A stretch of 64,000 nucleotides of DNA, taken from the NCBI RefSeq assembly GCF_002127325.2, contig NC_035434.2, positions 82,276,664 through 82,340,663 of the forward strand, in the 5' to 3' direction. The notes below the pieces were generated by a model, which saw only the letters and a list, made by a program, of their open reading frames with translations, was not told where the DNA came from and searched no databases. Numbering within the stretch: position 1 is the stretch's first letter; every line of letters starts with the position of its first letter. Below, piece by piece: positions 1 to 10,700 of this stretch. A program made the translations under genes and the position numbers. Origin of the DNA: Helianthus annuus. Taxonomy: Eukaryota; Streptophyta; Magnoliopsida; Asterales; Asteraceae.

Positions 1-821
1 TACAAAATTCGGACTAGTAACATATCATAAAACTCAGACAAGCATAAATCCAAAACTCAGAGAGCTACATTAGGGTTACAAAACTCAGACATACATATTC
101 ATTCACAAAACTCTGAGAACAATTCACTCATTCGTTCTTTGAGATTAAAGCAGTTACGTTTCTATGGTTCAAGCAATCTCAAAACCCTAATTCATATCTG
201 TTTAGCAGTAATCGACACACAATCAATATCTCTTCATATCATACATCAAAATCATCAAGCAATCGATTAAGCACTATCATAATCACAATAACCAGAATCA
301 CATTAACAATTACAGAACTTAGCATGTGAAGAACTAGGGTTTACATGATCAATCAATCAACAATTAATCACAAACAATGATTAAATCATTACCTTGATTC
401 GATTCTAGATGGATTGGAAGGTTAAACTTGTTACAAGAGACTTGTGAATCCAAGAATGATGGGAAGATGGTTGTAGAGAGGATTAGAGAATGTAAGGGTA
501 CGTGTTTTGATTCTTGTGATGATTAGGGAAGGAGATTAGGGTTAAGTATCATATAAGTTTCACTAATCACTCTACACACCCTTAATTATTACATTTTACA
601 CAAGCACACCATCTCACAACAATTTCACAGTTTCACCACTAAGTTTATGCATTTGGCAAGTCTTTCACAATTAACACATAACCATGTATAATCACATAAT
701 ACCGTTTCATTGCATCAACGTATACAATTCCAAAGCGATCAATTGTGCAAGTAAACAACTAAATAATAAATGAACGTGCAATAAATGCAAAATAGGAATC
801 TTGGGAATTCGAGTTGTCACA
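1..821 (-). repeat. Element A 3' LTR (partial)
   Basis: This stretch repeats 17275-18104 nearly base for base and ends in TGTCACA at 821, the reverse complement of the LTR start TGTGACA. The first part carries the weak end of the TCGGAC/TCAGAC motif array described for the other LTR. Only about a third of the 2.5-kb LTR lies in the window. Confidence 0.92.
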
Positions 822-959
822 TTATCCCCAACTTAAAAGAAATTTCGTCCCGAAATTTGGTACGCACTCACTGAGGAAGCTAGGTAAGCTGTATTGTTCA
901 CTGGTTTTCCTGGGGTGTCACATCATCCCCCCGTTGATTTGGAATTTCGTCCCGAAATT
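822..959 (-). other. Element A 3' end: polypurine tract plus an inner duplicate 3'-end module
   Basis: On the minus strand the sequence before the LTR is a near-palindrome (841-857, AATTTCG-TCC-CGAAATT on the plus strand) followed by the purine-rich GTTGGGGATAA at 822-832. About 100 bp further inside, a second copy of the module is present: the same palindrome at 943-959, a G-rich tract, then TGTGACACC at about 922-914. The inner copy looks like the end of an older element whose LTR start became internal sequence. Confidence 0.75.
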
Positions 960-3900
960 CCGCAGTAGTAGCTTCAATCTCAGTAGTGGATGCATTGGTT
1001 CCGAATAACTGGGGGTACTTTTCTTTCATTTGGTCTTCGCGTTCCCAGGTGTACTATGGGCCACGTCGGGAGTTCCAACGAACTCGAACAAGAGGGATTC
1101 TCTTGCTTTTGAGGACCTTAACATCCCGGTCCGTGATTTCAACTGGCTCCTCGACGAACTGCAACCGCTCGTCGATAGTGAGTTCCTTAAAAGGAACTAT
1201 GAGGGTCTCATCTGACAGGCACTTCTTCAGATTCGACACGTGAAATACGTTGTGAACTGCACCGAGTTCAGCTGGTAGGTTTAGCTTGTAGGCCACTTTG
1301 CCTATTTTCTCAATGATCTCGAACGGTCCAACATACCGTGGATTGAGCTTGCCTCGTTTACCAAATCGAACCACACCCTTCCAGGGTGAGACTTTTAGTA
1401 AAACCCGGTCCCCGACCTGAAATTCCAAAGGCTTCCTACGCTTGTCCGCGTATGCTTTTTGACGGTCGCGTGCTGCCGCCATGCGTTGTCGTATCTGTGC
1501 AATCTTTTCCGTGGCGTCCACTACAATCTCTGGACCCGTGATCTGACTATCCCCCACCTCTGCCCAACAGAGAGGTGACCGACTACGTCCATACAATGCC
1601 TCGAATGGAGCGGCTTGTATGCTGGTGTGGTAACTGTTATTGTACGAAAACTCCACTAACGGGAGGTGCTTTTCCCAGCTGTTGCCGAAATCAATAACAC
1701 ATGCCCGAAGCATGTCTTCAAGAGTCTGGATCGTTCGCTCAGACTGCCCATCCGTCTGAGGATGATACGCTGTGCTCATGTCTAACCGTGAGCCGAAAGA
1801 TTTGTGCATCGCTTGCCATAACTCTGACGTGAATCGTGCATCCCGATCTGAAATGATGGAGGTGGGCACCCCGTGCCTCGAGACAACTTCTTTAAGATAA
1901 ACGTCTGCGAGGGTGGAGAACTTATCCGTTTCCTTAATAGCCAGGAAGTGTGCAGACTTGGTGAGTCGATCTACGATCACCCATATAGTATCATTCCCAC
2001 GCTGGGATCTGGGTAGGCCTGTAACAAAATCCATGGAAATTTCTTCCCATTTCCATTGCGGTATCTTGGGCTGCTGAAGTAGGCCCGCTGGTTTCTGATA
2101 CTCCACTTTGACTTTTGCACAAGTCAAACACTTGCCGACGTAAGTAGCGATGTGGGCTTTCATGCTAGGCCACCAGTATGTAGTTCTGATGTCGTGGTAC
2201 ATTTTATCCGACCCTGGATGTACCGAGTAGCGGGACTTGTGAGCTTCGTCCATTACCAGCTCGCGTAAACCGCCAAAGAGTGGGACCCAAATACGCCCCG
2301 TTACATAGTAGGCGCCGTCTTCCTTTTGTTCCATTTGTTGCCTTGAGCCGCGTAAGGCTTCAGCTTTGACGTTTTCAGGCTTTAATGCTTCCATCTGAGC
2401 AGTTCGGATCTGTGCGGGAAGACTGGACTGAATAGTGAGCTGCAAGGCTCGTACGCGTCTAGGTAGAGTGTCTTTCCGACTGAGAGCGTCAGCCACAACA
2501 TTGGCCTTGCCTGGATGGTACTTAATAGCGCATTCATAATCGTTAAGCAGTTCGACCCATCGTCGTTGACGCATGTTCAATTCCTTCTGCTTGAAGATAT
2601 GCTCGAGACTCCTGTGATCGGTGTAAATTGTGCACTTGGTACCGTACAGGTAGTGTCGCCATATCTTAAGTGCAAAAACAACAGCTCCCAGCTCTAAATC
2701 GTGCGTCGTGTAGTTCCGTTCGTGAACTTTGAGTTGACGAGAAGCGTAGGCAATAACTTTATCCTGCTGCATCAATACACAACCAAGCCCCTGTATCGAT
2801 GCGTCACAATAGACGACGAAATCATCCGTGCCCTCTGGCAATGAGAGAATAGGTGCGCTGCATAGTCTATCCTTCAGATACTGAAAAGCCGTTTCTTGTG
2901 TATTACCCCAACGATAGGTAACACCTTTCTGTGTCAACATTGTGAGCGACTGAGCGATCTTCGAAAAGTCTTTGATGAATCGTCTGTAATACCCCGCCAA
3001 ACCCAAGAATTGGCGTACTTCTGTTGGTGTACGCGGTGCAGGCCAGTTCCTGATCGAATCTACCTTGGATGGATCGACATGAATCCCATCCCTATTCACC
3101 ACATGGCCTAAGAAGTGGACTTCACGAATCCAGAAGTCACATTTAGAAAACTTGGCATACAATTGCTCCTTTCGAAGAAGTTCCAAGATAAGACGTAAGT
3201 GCTGCTCGTGTTCCTCCTGACTCTTGGAGTAGATCAGAATATCGTCGATGAAGACAATGACGAACTTGTCAAGATAGGGTTTGCACACCCTGTTCATAAG
3301 ATCCATGAATACTGCAGGCGCGTTCGTAAGCCCGAAAGGCATGACTAGAAACTCGTAATGGCCGTAGCGAGTTCTGAATGCTGTTATGGAGACGTCCTCC
3401 TCGCGGACTCTCAGCTGATGATACCCTGACCTCAGATCAATCTTGGAGTAGTAACTCGACCCTTGCAACTGGTCGAATAAGTCGTCTATGCGTGGAAGAG
3501 GATAACGGTTCTTCACTGTGACCTTGTTCAGTTCGCGGTAGTCTATGCACATTCTGAAAGTGCCATCCTTCTTTTTCACAACAGTACTGGAGCTCCCCAA
3601 GGCGAAGAGCTTGGACGAATAAAGCCCTTATCCAAGAGCTCTTGTAGTTGCTTTGACAGTTTCTCTAGTTCAGTTGGAGCTAATCGATACGGTGCGCGAG
3701 CTATAGGTGCTGCTCCTGGAGCTAGCTCGACTTGGAATTCGACCTGACGATGAGGCGGTAGACCAGGTAAATCTTCAGGAAACACTTGAGGAAATTCGCG
3801 TACAACTAGAATATCCTCTATTCTTTTCTCTTTCGAAGCTGCATCAGTAACAAGTGCCAAAATGGCAGTGTGACCCTTTCGCAAACATTTCTGAGCCTTC

Positions 3901-4989
3901 AAGAAAGAGATGATGCCAACCACAGCACCACTCTTGTCGCCTTGAACTTCGAGAGGTTCCTTACCCGAACGAGGAATGCGAATGATCTTCTCTTTACATA
4001 GGATCTCTGCCTGCTGTTTGGATAACCAATCCATGCCGATGACTATGTTGAAACTACCCAGAATTATAGGAATAAGATCAATCGAGAAGGTCTGACCCGC
4101 TAGAACGATGTTACAACCCTTGACTACATGCGTGGCTTCTACACTTTTACCATTTGCTAGTTCTACGACATGTTTGGTGTTTAGGGGTGTTGGTGTACGT
4201 TTTAACAATTTACTCATTTTCAAAGACATATAACTCGTATCCGCACCCGAATCAAACAAAACAGTAACATAAATATCGTCGAGAAGAAACTTACCCATAA
4301 CGACGTTGGGATCATTTCTGGCATCACCCTGCCCCAACACGAATGCACGACCCCTTGCTTCGTTGCCGTTGTTGTTCCCACCATTGTTGTTGTTGTTGCC
4401 ATTTCCTTGATTGTTGTTATTGTTGTTGTTGCGGTTCTGGTTTAACTGGGGACAATCACGCTTGAAATGACCTTCAGCCCTGCACTGGAAACATCCCCTG
4501 TTGCCCCGCTGATGCTGCTGCTGATGTTGGTTCTGTGGAGCTGGTGGTGGGTGTTGCTGATTCTGGTTTGCAAGTCATGAACTCCTGCAGTCTTTAGCTT
4601 CATGCCCTAACTTGAGACATCTCTGACAACGCTCCTTACGACACCGCCCGCTGTGGTGTCTGTTGCACTTATTACACAGTGGGTGAATTCCCCGATATCC
4701 ACCCTGCCCCTGACTGCCAGATGATTGCTGACTCGGATTCTGGTAGTCATTTGTCTTGCGCTGCTGAGACTGAACAGATACTGATCCCTTGCTGGAATCC
4801 CCCTCCCATTTTCTCTTGTTGTCACTGGGAGTAGCAGAAGTAGTGACAACAATAGTGGTAGCGCTGATGCGTTTTGGCAGCTTATTCTGTTCCACTGCCT
4901 GATCCGTAATACGATGAGCAAGGCGCTGAATAGCCTGGATATTATCAAGATTAGCCGATGTCACATGGCTCTGGATCTCTGGCGCTAAC
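898..4989 (-). pseudogene. Element A gag 3' part and pol (PR-RT-RH-IN-chromodomain), broken
   Basis: Minus-strand continuation of A's gag-pol after the B insertion. In order: end of capsid (LAPEIQSHVTSAN), zinc knuckles (CQRCLKLGHEAKDC, CFQCRAEGHFKRDC), protease with DSGAD, reverse transcriptase with FIDD, RNase H, integrase zinc and DD35E core (SDRDARF then TDGQSER), a GPY/F-type segment and a chromodomain-like tail. It makes no intact polyprotein: an in-frame stop near 4575 (CGA-to-TGA type compared with element B), a one-base deletion near 3585 at the start of RT, and a stop at 1054-1056 within the chromodomain (GAG to TAG). The 848-residue frame 1054-3600 from RT to chromodomain is otherwise open. 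The C-terminus reads through the inner duplicate 3'-end module and stops at 898-900. Confidence 0.9.
4985..4989. repeat. Target site duplication of B, left
   Basis: CTAAC immediately before the LTR start; the identical pentamer follows the right LTR at 14629-14633. It lies in the gag of element A. Confidence 0.93.
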
Positions 4990-5917
4990 TGTGACAACTC
5001 GAACTTTAGACTTACTTGGATGTAACGTTACGTGCCTATATGATACTTTGAGTTAATGAATGTTTTGTTTATGTGCTTTGTGCTATATGTTATGTGTGCA
5101 TGTATGTATTGAACCGCACAGCACTAGGCAACCCGAATCGCACAACACCTTTGGACCGCACAAGCCTATTGGGCTCTACACTTTGCATTCGGATTAGTGA
5201 GCACCGAGTTGGGCTCGGCCCACTCCCCTTTCACGTGAACAAACAAACCGTAAGGGGTTTTGTCTCTCATTTGTTACCAAAACACACAATACACACAACA
5301 ACCCTAGACACTCTCTCTCTCTCTCTCAAACCCGACGGCACGAGGCACAAGGCAATCGGCGATCATCTTCTAGTTCGGATCACCTTGCTTCTATTCATAA
5401 TCCGGTTAGTGTAATTGTTATTTGTATTGATAGATGGCATGTTGTTTATGCGTGATTTCATGTTTATTCGGATTTGCGTTGATTGTATGTGATGATAAAC
5501 TAAATCGAATGTGCGAATATATATAATTATCGGCTGCTATATGATGATGTTTATGATAATATGTTGTTATGCTTGGTCTCGGATTGATTGTGGTAATGAT
5601 AATCAGTCTTGTATGAGTGTCAATCGGCCTTATGTGAGTAGAAACCGGATTTGCTTATGGTCGACTATGATGTATTACATAATAATTGAGCCCTTAGATG
5701 ATTGTATTTAGGTGTTATGATTATGGTTCAAGCTTGCTCATATGTATGATGTTAGGGTTCATATGGATTTTTGAATAAGTTGTCTTGTTTGATCGAGATT
5801 TAGCATGTCTTGTAACTGATTTCATGTTAATTGATTTGGTTATGTTTGGAAACCTTGAAACGGATTGAAAGAATTCTGCATGAAATCAGGAAGTTTGTTG
5901 CATTGACTAACCACACT

Positions 5918-6097
5918 GTTGCGAGTCGAGACCGGTGATCGTTGCGACTCGAAACCTCACACCACACAGCAGCACGAGCCGCAACCACGGTTGCGAGTCA
6001 GGTTGCGACTCGTAACTGGACCATGACGAGGCGAAACCACCGTTGCGACTCGTAACCCCCCTGTTGCGACTCGAGATCGTTAGTTGCGACTCGAAAC
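5918..6097. repeat. TTGCGACTCG motif array, left LTR of B
   Basis: Seven copies of TTGCGAGTC or TTGCGACTCG in 180 bp with irregular spacers. The right LTR carries the same array at about 13292-13471. Confidence 0.85.
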
Positions 6098-6467
6098 CCG
6101 CCACTTCGCACACACTGTTTTGGACTCACATTGTCACGGGCCCAATTGATTGGGCCAACTAATTGGACTTGTTTACATATCTGCTAATTGGACTGCTATA
6201 ATTGTTTGGACCGGGCTTCATGGGAATTCGCACAACAGGTTGGGCCGGTTAGTATTGGGCTTACTTGTTTAAACCGTACAAGTTGTATGTATTGCTTAAC
6301 TGTCAAATGTTGCCATGATTTCTACGTGTTTAGTAACGTGCTAGACTATGTGAAACAAACGTGTATTATCTAAGTCAAGACCTGACTTGTATTATAACCA
6401 TGATAGGACGTGGTTGACCATTTACTAGCTTATCTGTACTCTTTGTGTATCTACCGAGCAATCCAAG

Positions 6468-6983
6468 GTGAGTTCACACAGCCAAGGCATGGGATTCCCG
6501 GGTTGGGAATTGGGTTGGATTATTAAGGTTGAATAGATTCATTCGGATACCATTACTAGACTACCATACCATCGTCCTCGGTTGTGCAGGACACGTACGT
6601 AAAACCTATGTACACATATGCTACTCGCTATCCTCGGTTGTGAAGGATACTCACGTAAAACCTGCGTGAACGGATATTCACTACTGCCTCGGTTGTGTCA
6701 GGCACTTACGTAAAACCTACGTAAACCCCCACGTACCCTATCCTCGGTTGAGAAGGATACTTACGTAAATCCTGCGTAAACTTGTACGTATTACTGTTCT
6801 CGGTTGTGAAGAACACTTATGGTTACGCATAGTCTAGTGGATTAATAACATGGGAAGCCCCCACGAATAGAAACCTATACTGGCCCAGTAGAGCCACTTG
6901 ATACTCGTAAACTTACTATTACGCACTTACTTTCTGTGAACTCGCTCAACTAGTTTGTTGATTATTTGCCGCATGCCTTGCAG
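6468..6983 (+). other. Intron-like segment in B left LTR
   Basis: CCAAG followed by GTGAGTTCACAC opens it and GCATGCCTTGCAG followed by GACC closes it, 516 bp in all. The right LTR has the same at 13842-14357, solo LTR C at 27144-27667. The boundaries are good splice consensus; use of them is inferred. Confidence 0.5.
6574..6830. repeat. CCTCGGTTGTG array, left LTR of B
   Basis: Five units of about 50-60 bp. Each starts with a short potential hairpin (TCCTCGGTTGTGAAGGA type) and most continue with TTACGTAAAACCTACGTAA, itself an inverted repeat around TACGTA. The last unit keeps only the first half. Repeated at 13948-14204 in the right LTR and 27257-27513 in solo LTR C. Confidence 0.85.
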
Positions 6984-7257
6984 GACCTTAGGTACTTTAT
7001 GGGAGCTTGCACAAGGAGGAGCAGGTCGTTGTGGGCAACGGATTGATAAACACTTATTACGTTTCAAACAATTATACTTATGTTGGGTTTTACATAAATG
7101 CTTCCGCTACACTTACTTATGTTGGTTTTGATAAACACCTTTCGAATTGATTTTTATTACTTAATTACATGTTCAATATGATTGGTGGCTTGATCCTGGT
7201 CATGTCACGCTCTCAAGCGGTGATACTCCGCGTGTGGATTTTGGGGGTGTGACAGAT

Positions 7258-7269
7258 TGGTATCAGAGC
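7258..7269 (+). other. Element B primer binding site, initiator tRNA(Met)
   Basis: TGGTATCAGAGC three bases (GAT) after the LTR end, complementary to the 3' end of initiator tRNA(Met). Confidence 0.95.
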
Positions 7270-7656
7270 CATTGGTTATAGAGAACTAGGTTTTAATATG
7301 GGGAAAACGTTTTTATTAAAACCAAACTATAACCAGAACAGTGCTCTCAACGATCCACAACGACGCTTCGCTCCACGTGCAAGACTCGACATCCTAGGTA
7401 ATAAGGTTTATGTTTATTGCCTGTATGCTAGAACTGCTTAGAACTTTGCTCGCATTACTCTTAGATACACATGATCCTATTACATGAGAATACCTATGTG
7501 CTTACGCTTTTCTGTCATCGCCCTACTCGCGAACCACTCTCACTTACGTTACTTTTACTATGAAGATCATGTCTGGACGAATCAACATGACTCAAGCCCA
7601 GCTAGAGGCTCTCGTTCAAGCTCAAGTTGCTGCGGCACTTGCAGCTGCTCAAGCAG

Positions 7657-7746
7657 GTAGTATACCCTGCAGTATAGATTCATACTAGGATCCTTAGATC
7701 CTGCATTAACTCTCGTATTTAATCTCGTCCTATTCGTACACAATAA
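7657..7746 (+). other. Intron-like segment in element B gag, acceptor altered
   Basis: Starts GTAGTATACC like the segment in A. Where A ends in ATAG and continues GTCAAC, B reads ATAA and continues GTCAAC, so the terminal AG has become AA. The nearest AG is one base downstream and would shift the frame. Inference from comparing the two copies. Confidence 0.55.
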
Positions 7747-10700
7747 GTCAACACGCGCAGCAACCTGTCTGCACTTTTAAGAACTTCATGGACTGCCGTC
7801 CAAGTACCTTTAGTGGCACTGAAGGAGCAGTTGGACTCCTCCACTGGTTTGAGAAGCTAGAGTCAGTATTCGAAATGTGCGAGTGCCCTGAGGCTCGCAA
7901 GGTCAAGTATGCAACTGGCACCTTGGAAGGGATAGCATTAACTTGGTGGAACGCCCAAGTTCAGATCTTAGGGTTGGCAGCTGCTAACGCCACACCCTGG
8001 AACGATTTTAAGGAACTTATCAAGAGGGAATACTGTACTCGTGAAGATATTCACAAGCTGGAAGACGAGCTGTATAACCTGAAAATGGTTGGGTCAGAGA
8101 TTGAAGCGTATACTAAACGGTCTAATGAGCTAGCCGTGCTGTGCCCAACTATGGTAGACCCTCCATACAAGCGCATCGAGATGTATCTCAAGGGGTTGGC
8201 GCCAGAGATCCAGAGCCATGTTACTTCGGCTAATCTTGATAACATCCAGGAGATTCAACGCCTCGCTCACCGCATCACAGACCAGGCAGTGGATTAGAAC
8301 AAACTGCCTAAACGTATCAGCGCTACTGCTACCGTTACTACTTCAGTTACTCCTGCTACTCCCAGTGACAGTAAGAGAAAATGGGATGGGGATTCCAGCA
8401 AGGGATCAGCTACAGTTCAGTCTCAGGCCCAGCAGCGGAAGACTGACAGTTATCAGAGTCCCAGTCAGCATTCTTTGGGTAATCACAGGCAGGGCGGATA
8501 TCGAGGGAACCTCCCAAAGTGCAACAACTGCGGTAGACATCACGGTGGCCAGTGTAACAAGGGTCGCTGTCAAAGATGCCTCAAGATGGGTCATGAGGCT
8601 AAGGATTGTAGAAGCCCTCGTCCTGCGAACCAGAACCAGCAGCAGCCACAAGCACAGCAGAATCAGCAACAGGGCAACAAAGTATGCTTTCAGTGTGGGG
8701 CAGAAGGTCACTTCAAAAGGCACTGCCCTCAGTTAAACAGGAACCAGAGCAATAACAACAACAATAACAACAATCAGGGCAATGGCAACAACAACGGGGG
8801 AAACAACAACGGCAACGAGGCAAGGGGACGTGCATTCATACTAGGTCGAGGCGACGCAGTGAACGATCCCAACGTAGTTATGGGTAAGTTTCTCCTCGAC
8901 AATATTTACGTTACTGTTTTGTTTGATTCGGGTGCGGATACAAGCTATATGTCTGTGAAAATGTGTCAACTGCTAAAACGTGCACCAACACTTTTACCCA
9001 CCAAACATGTAGTAGAGTTAGCTAACGGTAAAAGTCTAGAAGCCACGCACGTAGTTCAGGGTTGTAATCTTATCCTAGCTGGTCAAGCCTTCTCTATTGA
9101 TCTCATTCCCATAGTATTGGGTAGCTTCGACGTCGTGATTGGGATGGATTGGCTATCCCAACACCAGGCAGAAATCTTATGCAGTGAGAAGATAATTCGC
9201 ATTCCACGCTCTGGTCAAGAACCTCTCGAAGTACAAGGCGACAAGAGTGGTGCAGTGGTTGGCATCATCTCTTTCTTAAAGGCGCAGAAATGTTTACGAA
9301 AGGGGCACACTGCCATTCTGGCACTCGTTACAGACGCATCAGCAAAGGAAAAGAAATTGGAAGATATTCCAATTGTACGTGACTACCCTCAGGTGTTTCC
9401 TGAAGACTTACCTGGCTTACCGCCTCATCGTCAGGTCGAATTTCAAATCGAGCTCGCTCCAGGAGCAGCACCCATAGCTCGCGCACCATACCGTCTAGCT
9501 CCATCAGAATTGGAAGAATTGTCAAAACAGCTACAAGAGCTCTTGGAAAAGGGCTTCATTCGTCCAAGCTCTTCGCCATGGGGAGCTCCAGTACTTTTCG
9601 TGAAAAAGAAAGACGGTACGTTCAGGATGTGTATCGACTACCGTGAACTCAACAAGGTAACGGTGAAGAACCGTTATCCTCTTCCGCGCATCGACGACTT
9701 ATTCGACCAGTTGCAAGGGTCGTGCTACTATTCCAAGATAGACTTGAGGTCAGGGTATCATCAGCTGAGAGTCCGGGATGAGGACATCTCCAAGACAGCC
9801 TTCAGAACTCGTTACGGCCACTACGAGTTTCTTGTCATGCCGTTCGGGTTAACGAACGCGCCTGCTGTATTTATGGACCTTATGAACAGGGTGTGCAAAC
9901 CCTATCTTGACAAGTTTGTCATAGTATTCATCGACGACATCCTGATTTACTCCAAGAGTCAGGAGGAACACGAGCAGCATCTTCGCCTGATATTGGAACT
10001 CCTTCGGAAGGAACAGCTGTACGCCAAGCTTTCTAAATGCGACTTCTAGCTTCGTGAAGTCCACTTCTTAGGCCATGTGGTGAACAGGGAGGGGATCCAT
10101 GTCGATCCATCCAAGGTAGATTCGATCAGAAACTGGCCTGCACCGCGTACACCGACAGAGATACGCCAATTCTTGGGTTTGGCAGGTTACTACAGACGGT
10201 TTATCAAAGACTTCTCCAAGATCGCGCAACCACTTACACTACTGACACAGAAGGGTGTCACCTACCGTTGGGGCAACACGCAGGAAACTGCTTTTCAGTA
10301 TCTAAAGGATAGGCTTTGCAGCGCACCTATTCTCTCATTGCCAGAGGGCACGGATGACTTCGTGGTATATTGTGACGCATCAATACAGGGTCTGGGTTGT
10401 GTATTGATGCAGCGGGATAAAGTTATTGCCTACGCCTCTCGTCAACTAAAGATTCATGAACGGAACTACACGACGCACGATTTAGAGCTGGGAGCTGTGG
10501 TTTTCGCGCTTAAGATATGGCGACACTACCTATACGGTACCAGGTGCACGATTTACACCGATCACAGGAGTCTCGAGCATATTCTTAAGCAGAAGGATTT
10601 GAACATGCGTCAACGACGATGGGTTGAACTACTGAACGATTACGAATGCGCCATCAAGTACCATCCAGGCAAAGCCAATGTTGTGGCTGATGCCCTCAGT

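Larger units (their letters stand above)
4990..7254 (+). repeat. Element B 5' LTR (2265 bp)
   Basis: Starts TGTGACAACTCG and ends GGGGGTGTGACA. It contains a CT-rich leader-like stretch near 5308-5330 (AACCCTAGACACTCTCTC), typical of a transcription start region, a TTGCGACTCG motif array (5918-6097), a donor-like CCAAGGTGAGT at 6463, a CCTCGG repeat array and an acceptor-like TGCCTTGCAG ending at 6983. Confidence 0.95.

Noticed and set aside
5073..5711. Open frames of 66-113 codons in the left LTR of B
   Set aside because: They recur at the same place in the right LTR (12444-13085), have no domain, and differ in length by CT-run changes. LTR sequence, not genes.
5907..6113. 68-codon minus-strand frame, repeated at 13281-13487
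   Set aside because: It is created by the TTGCGACTCG motif array in both LTRs.
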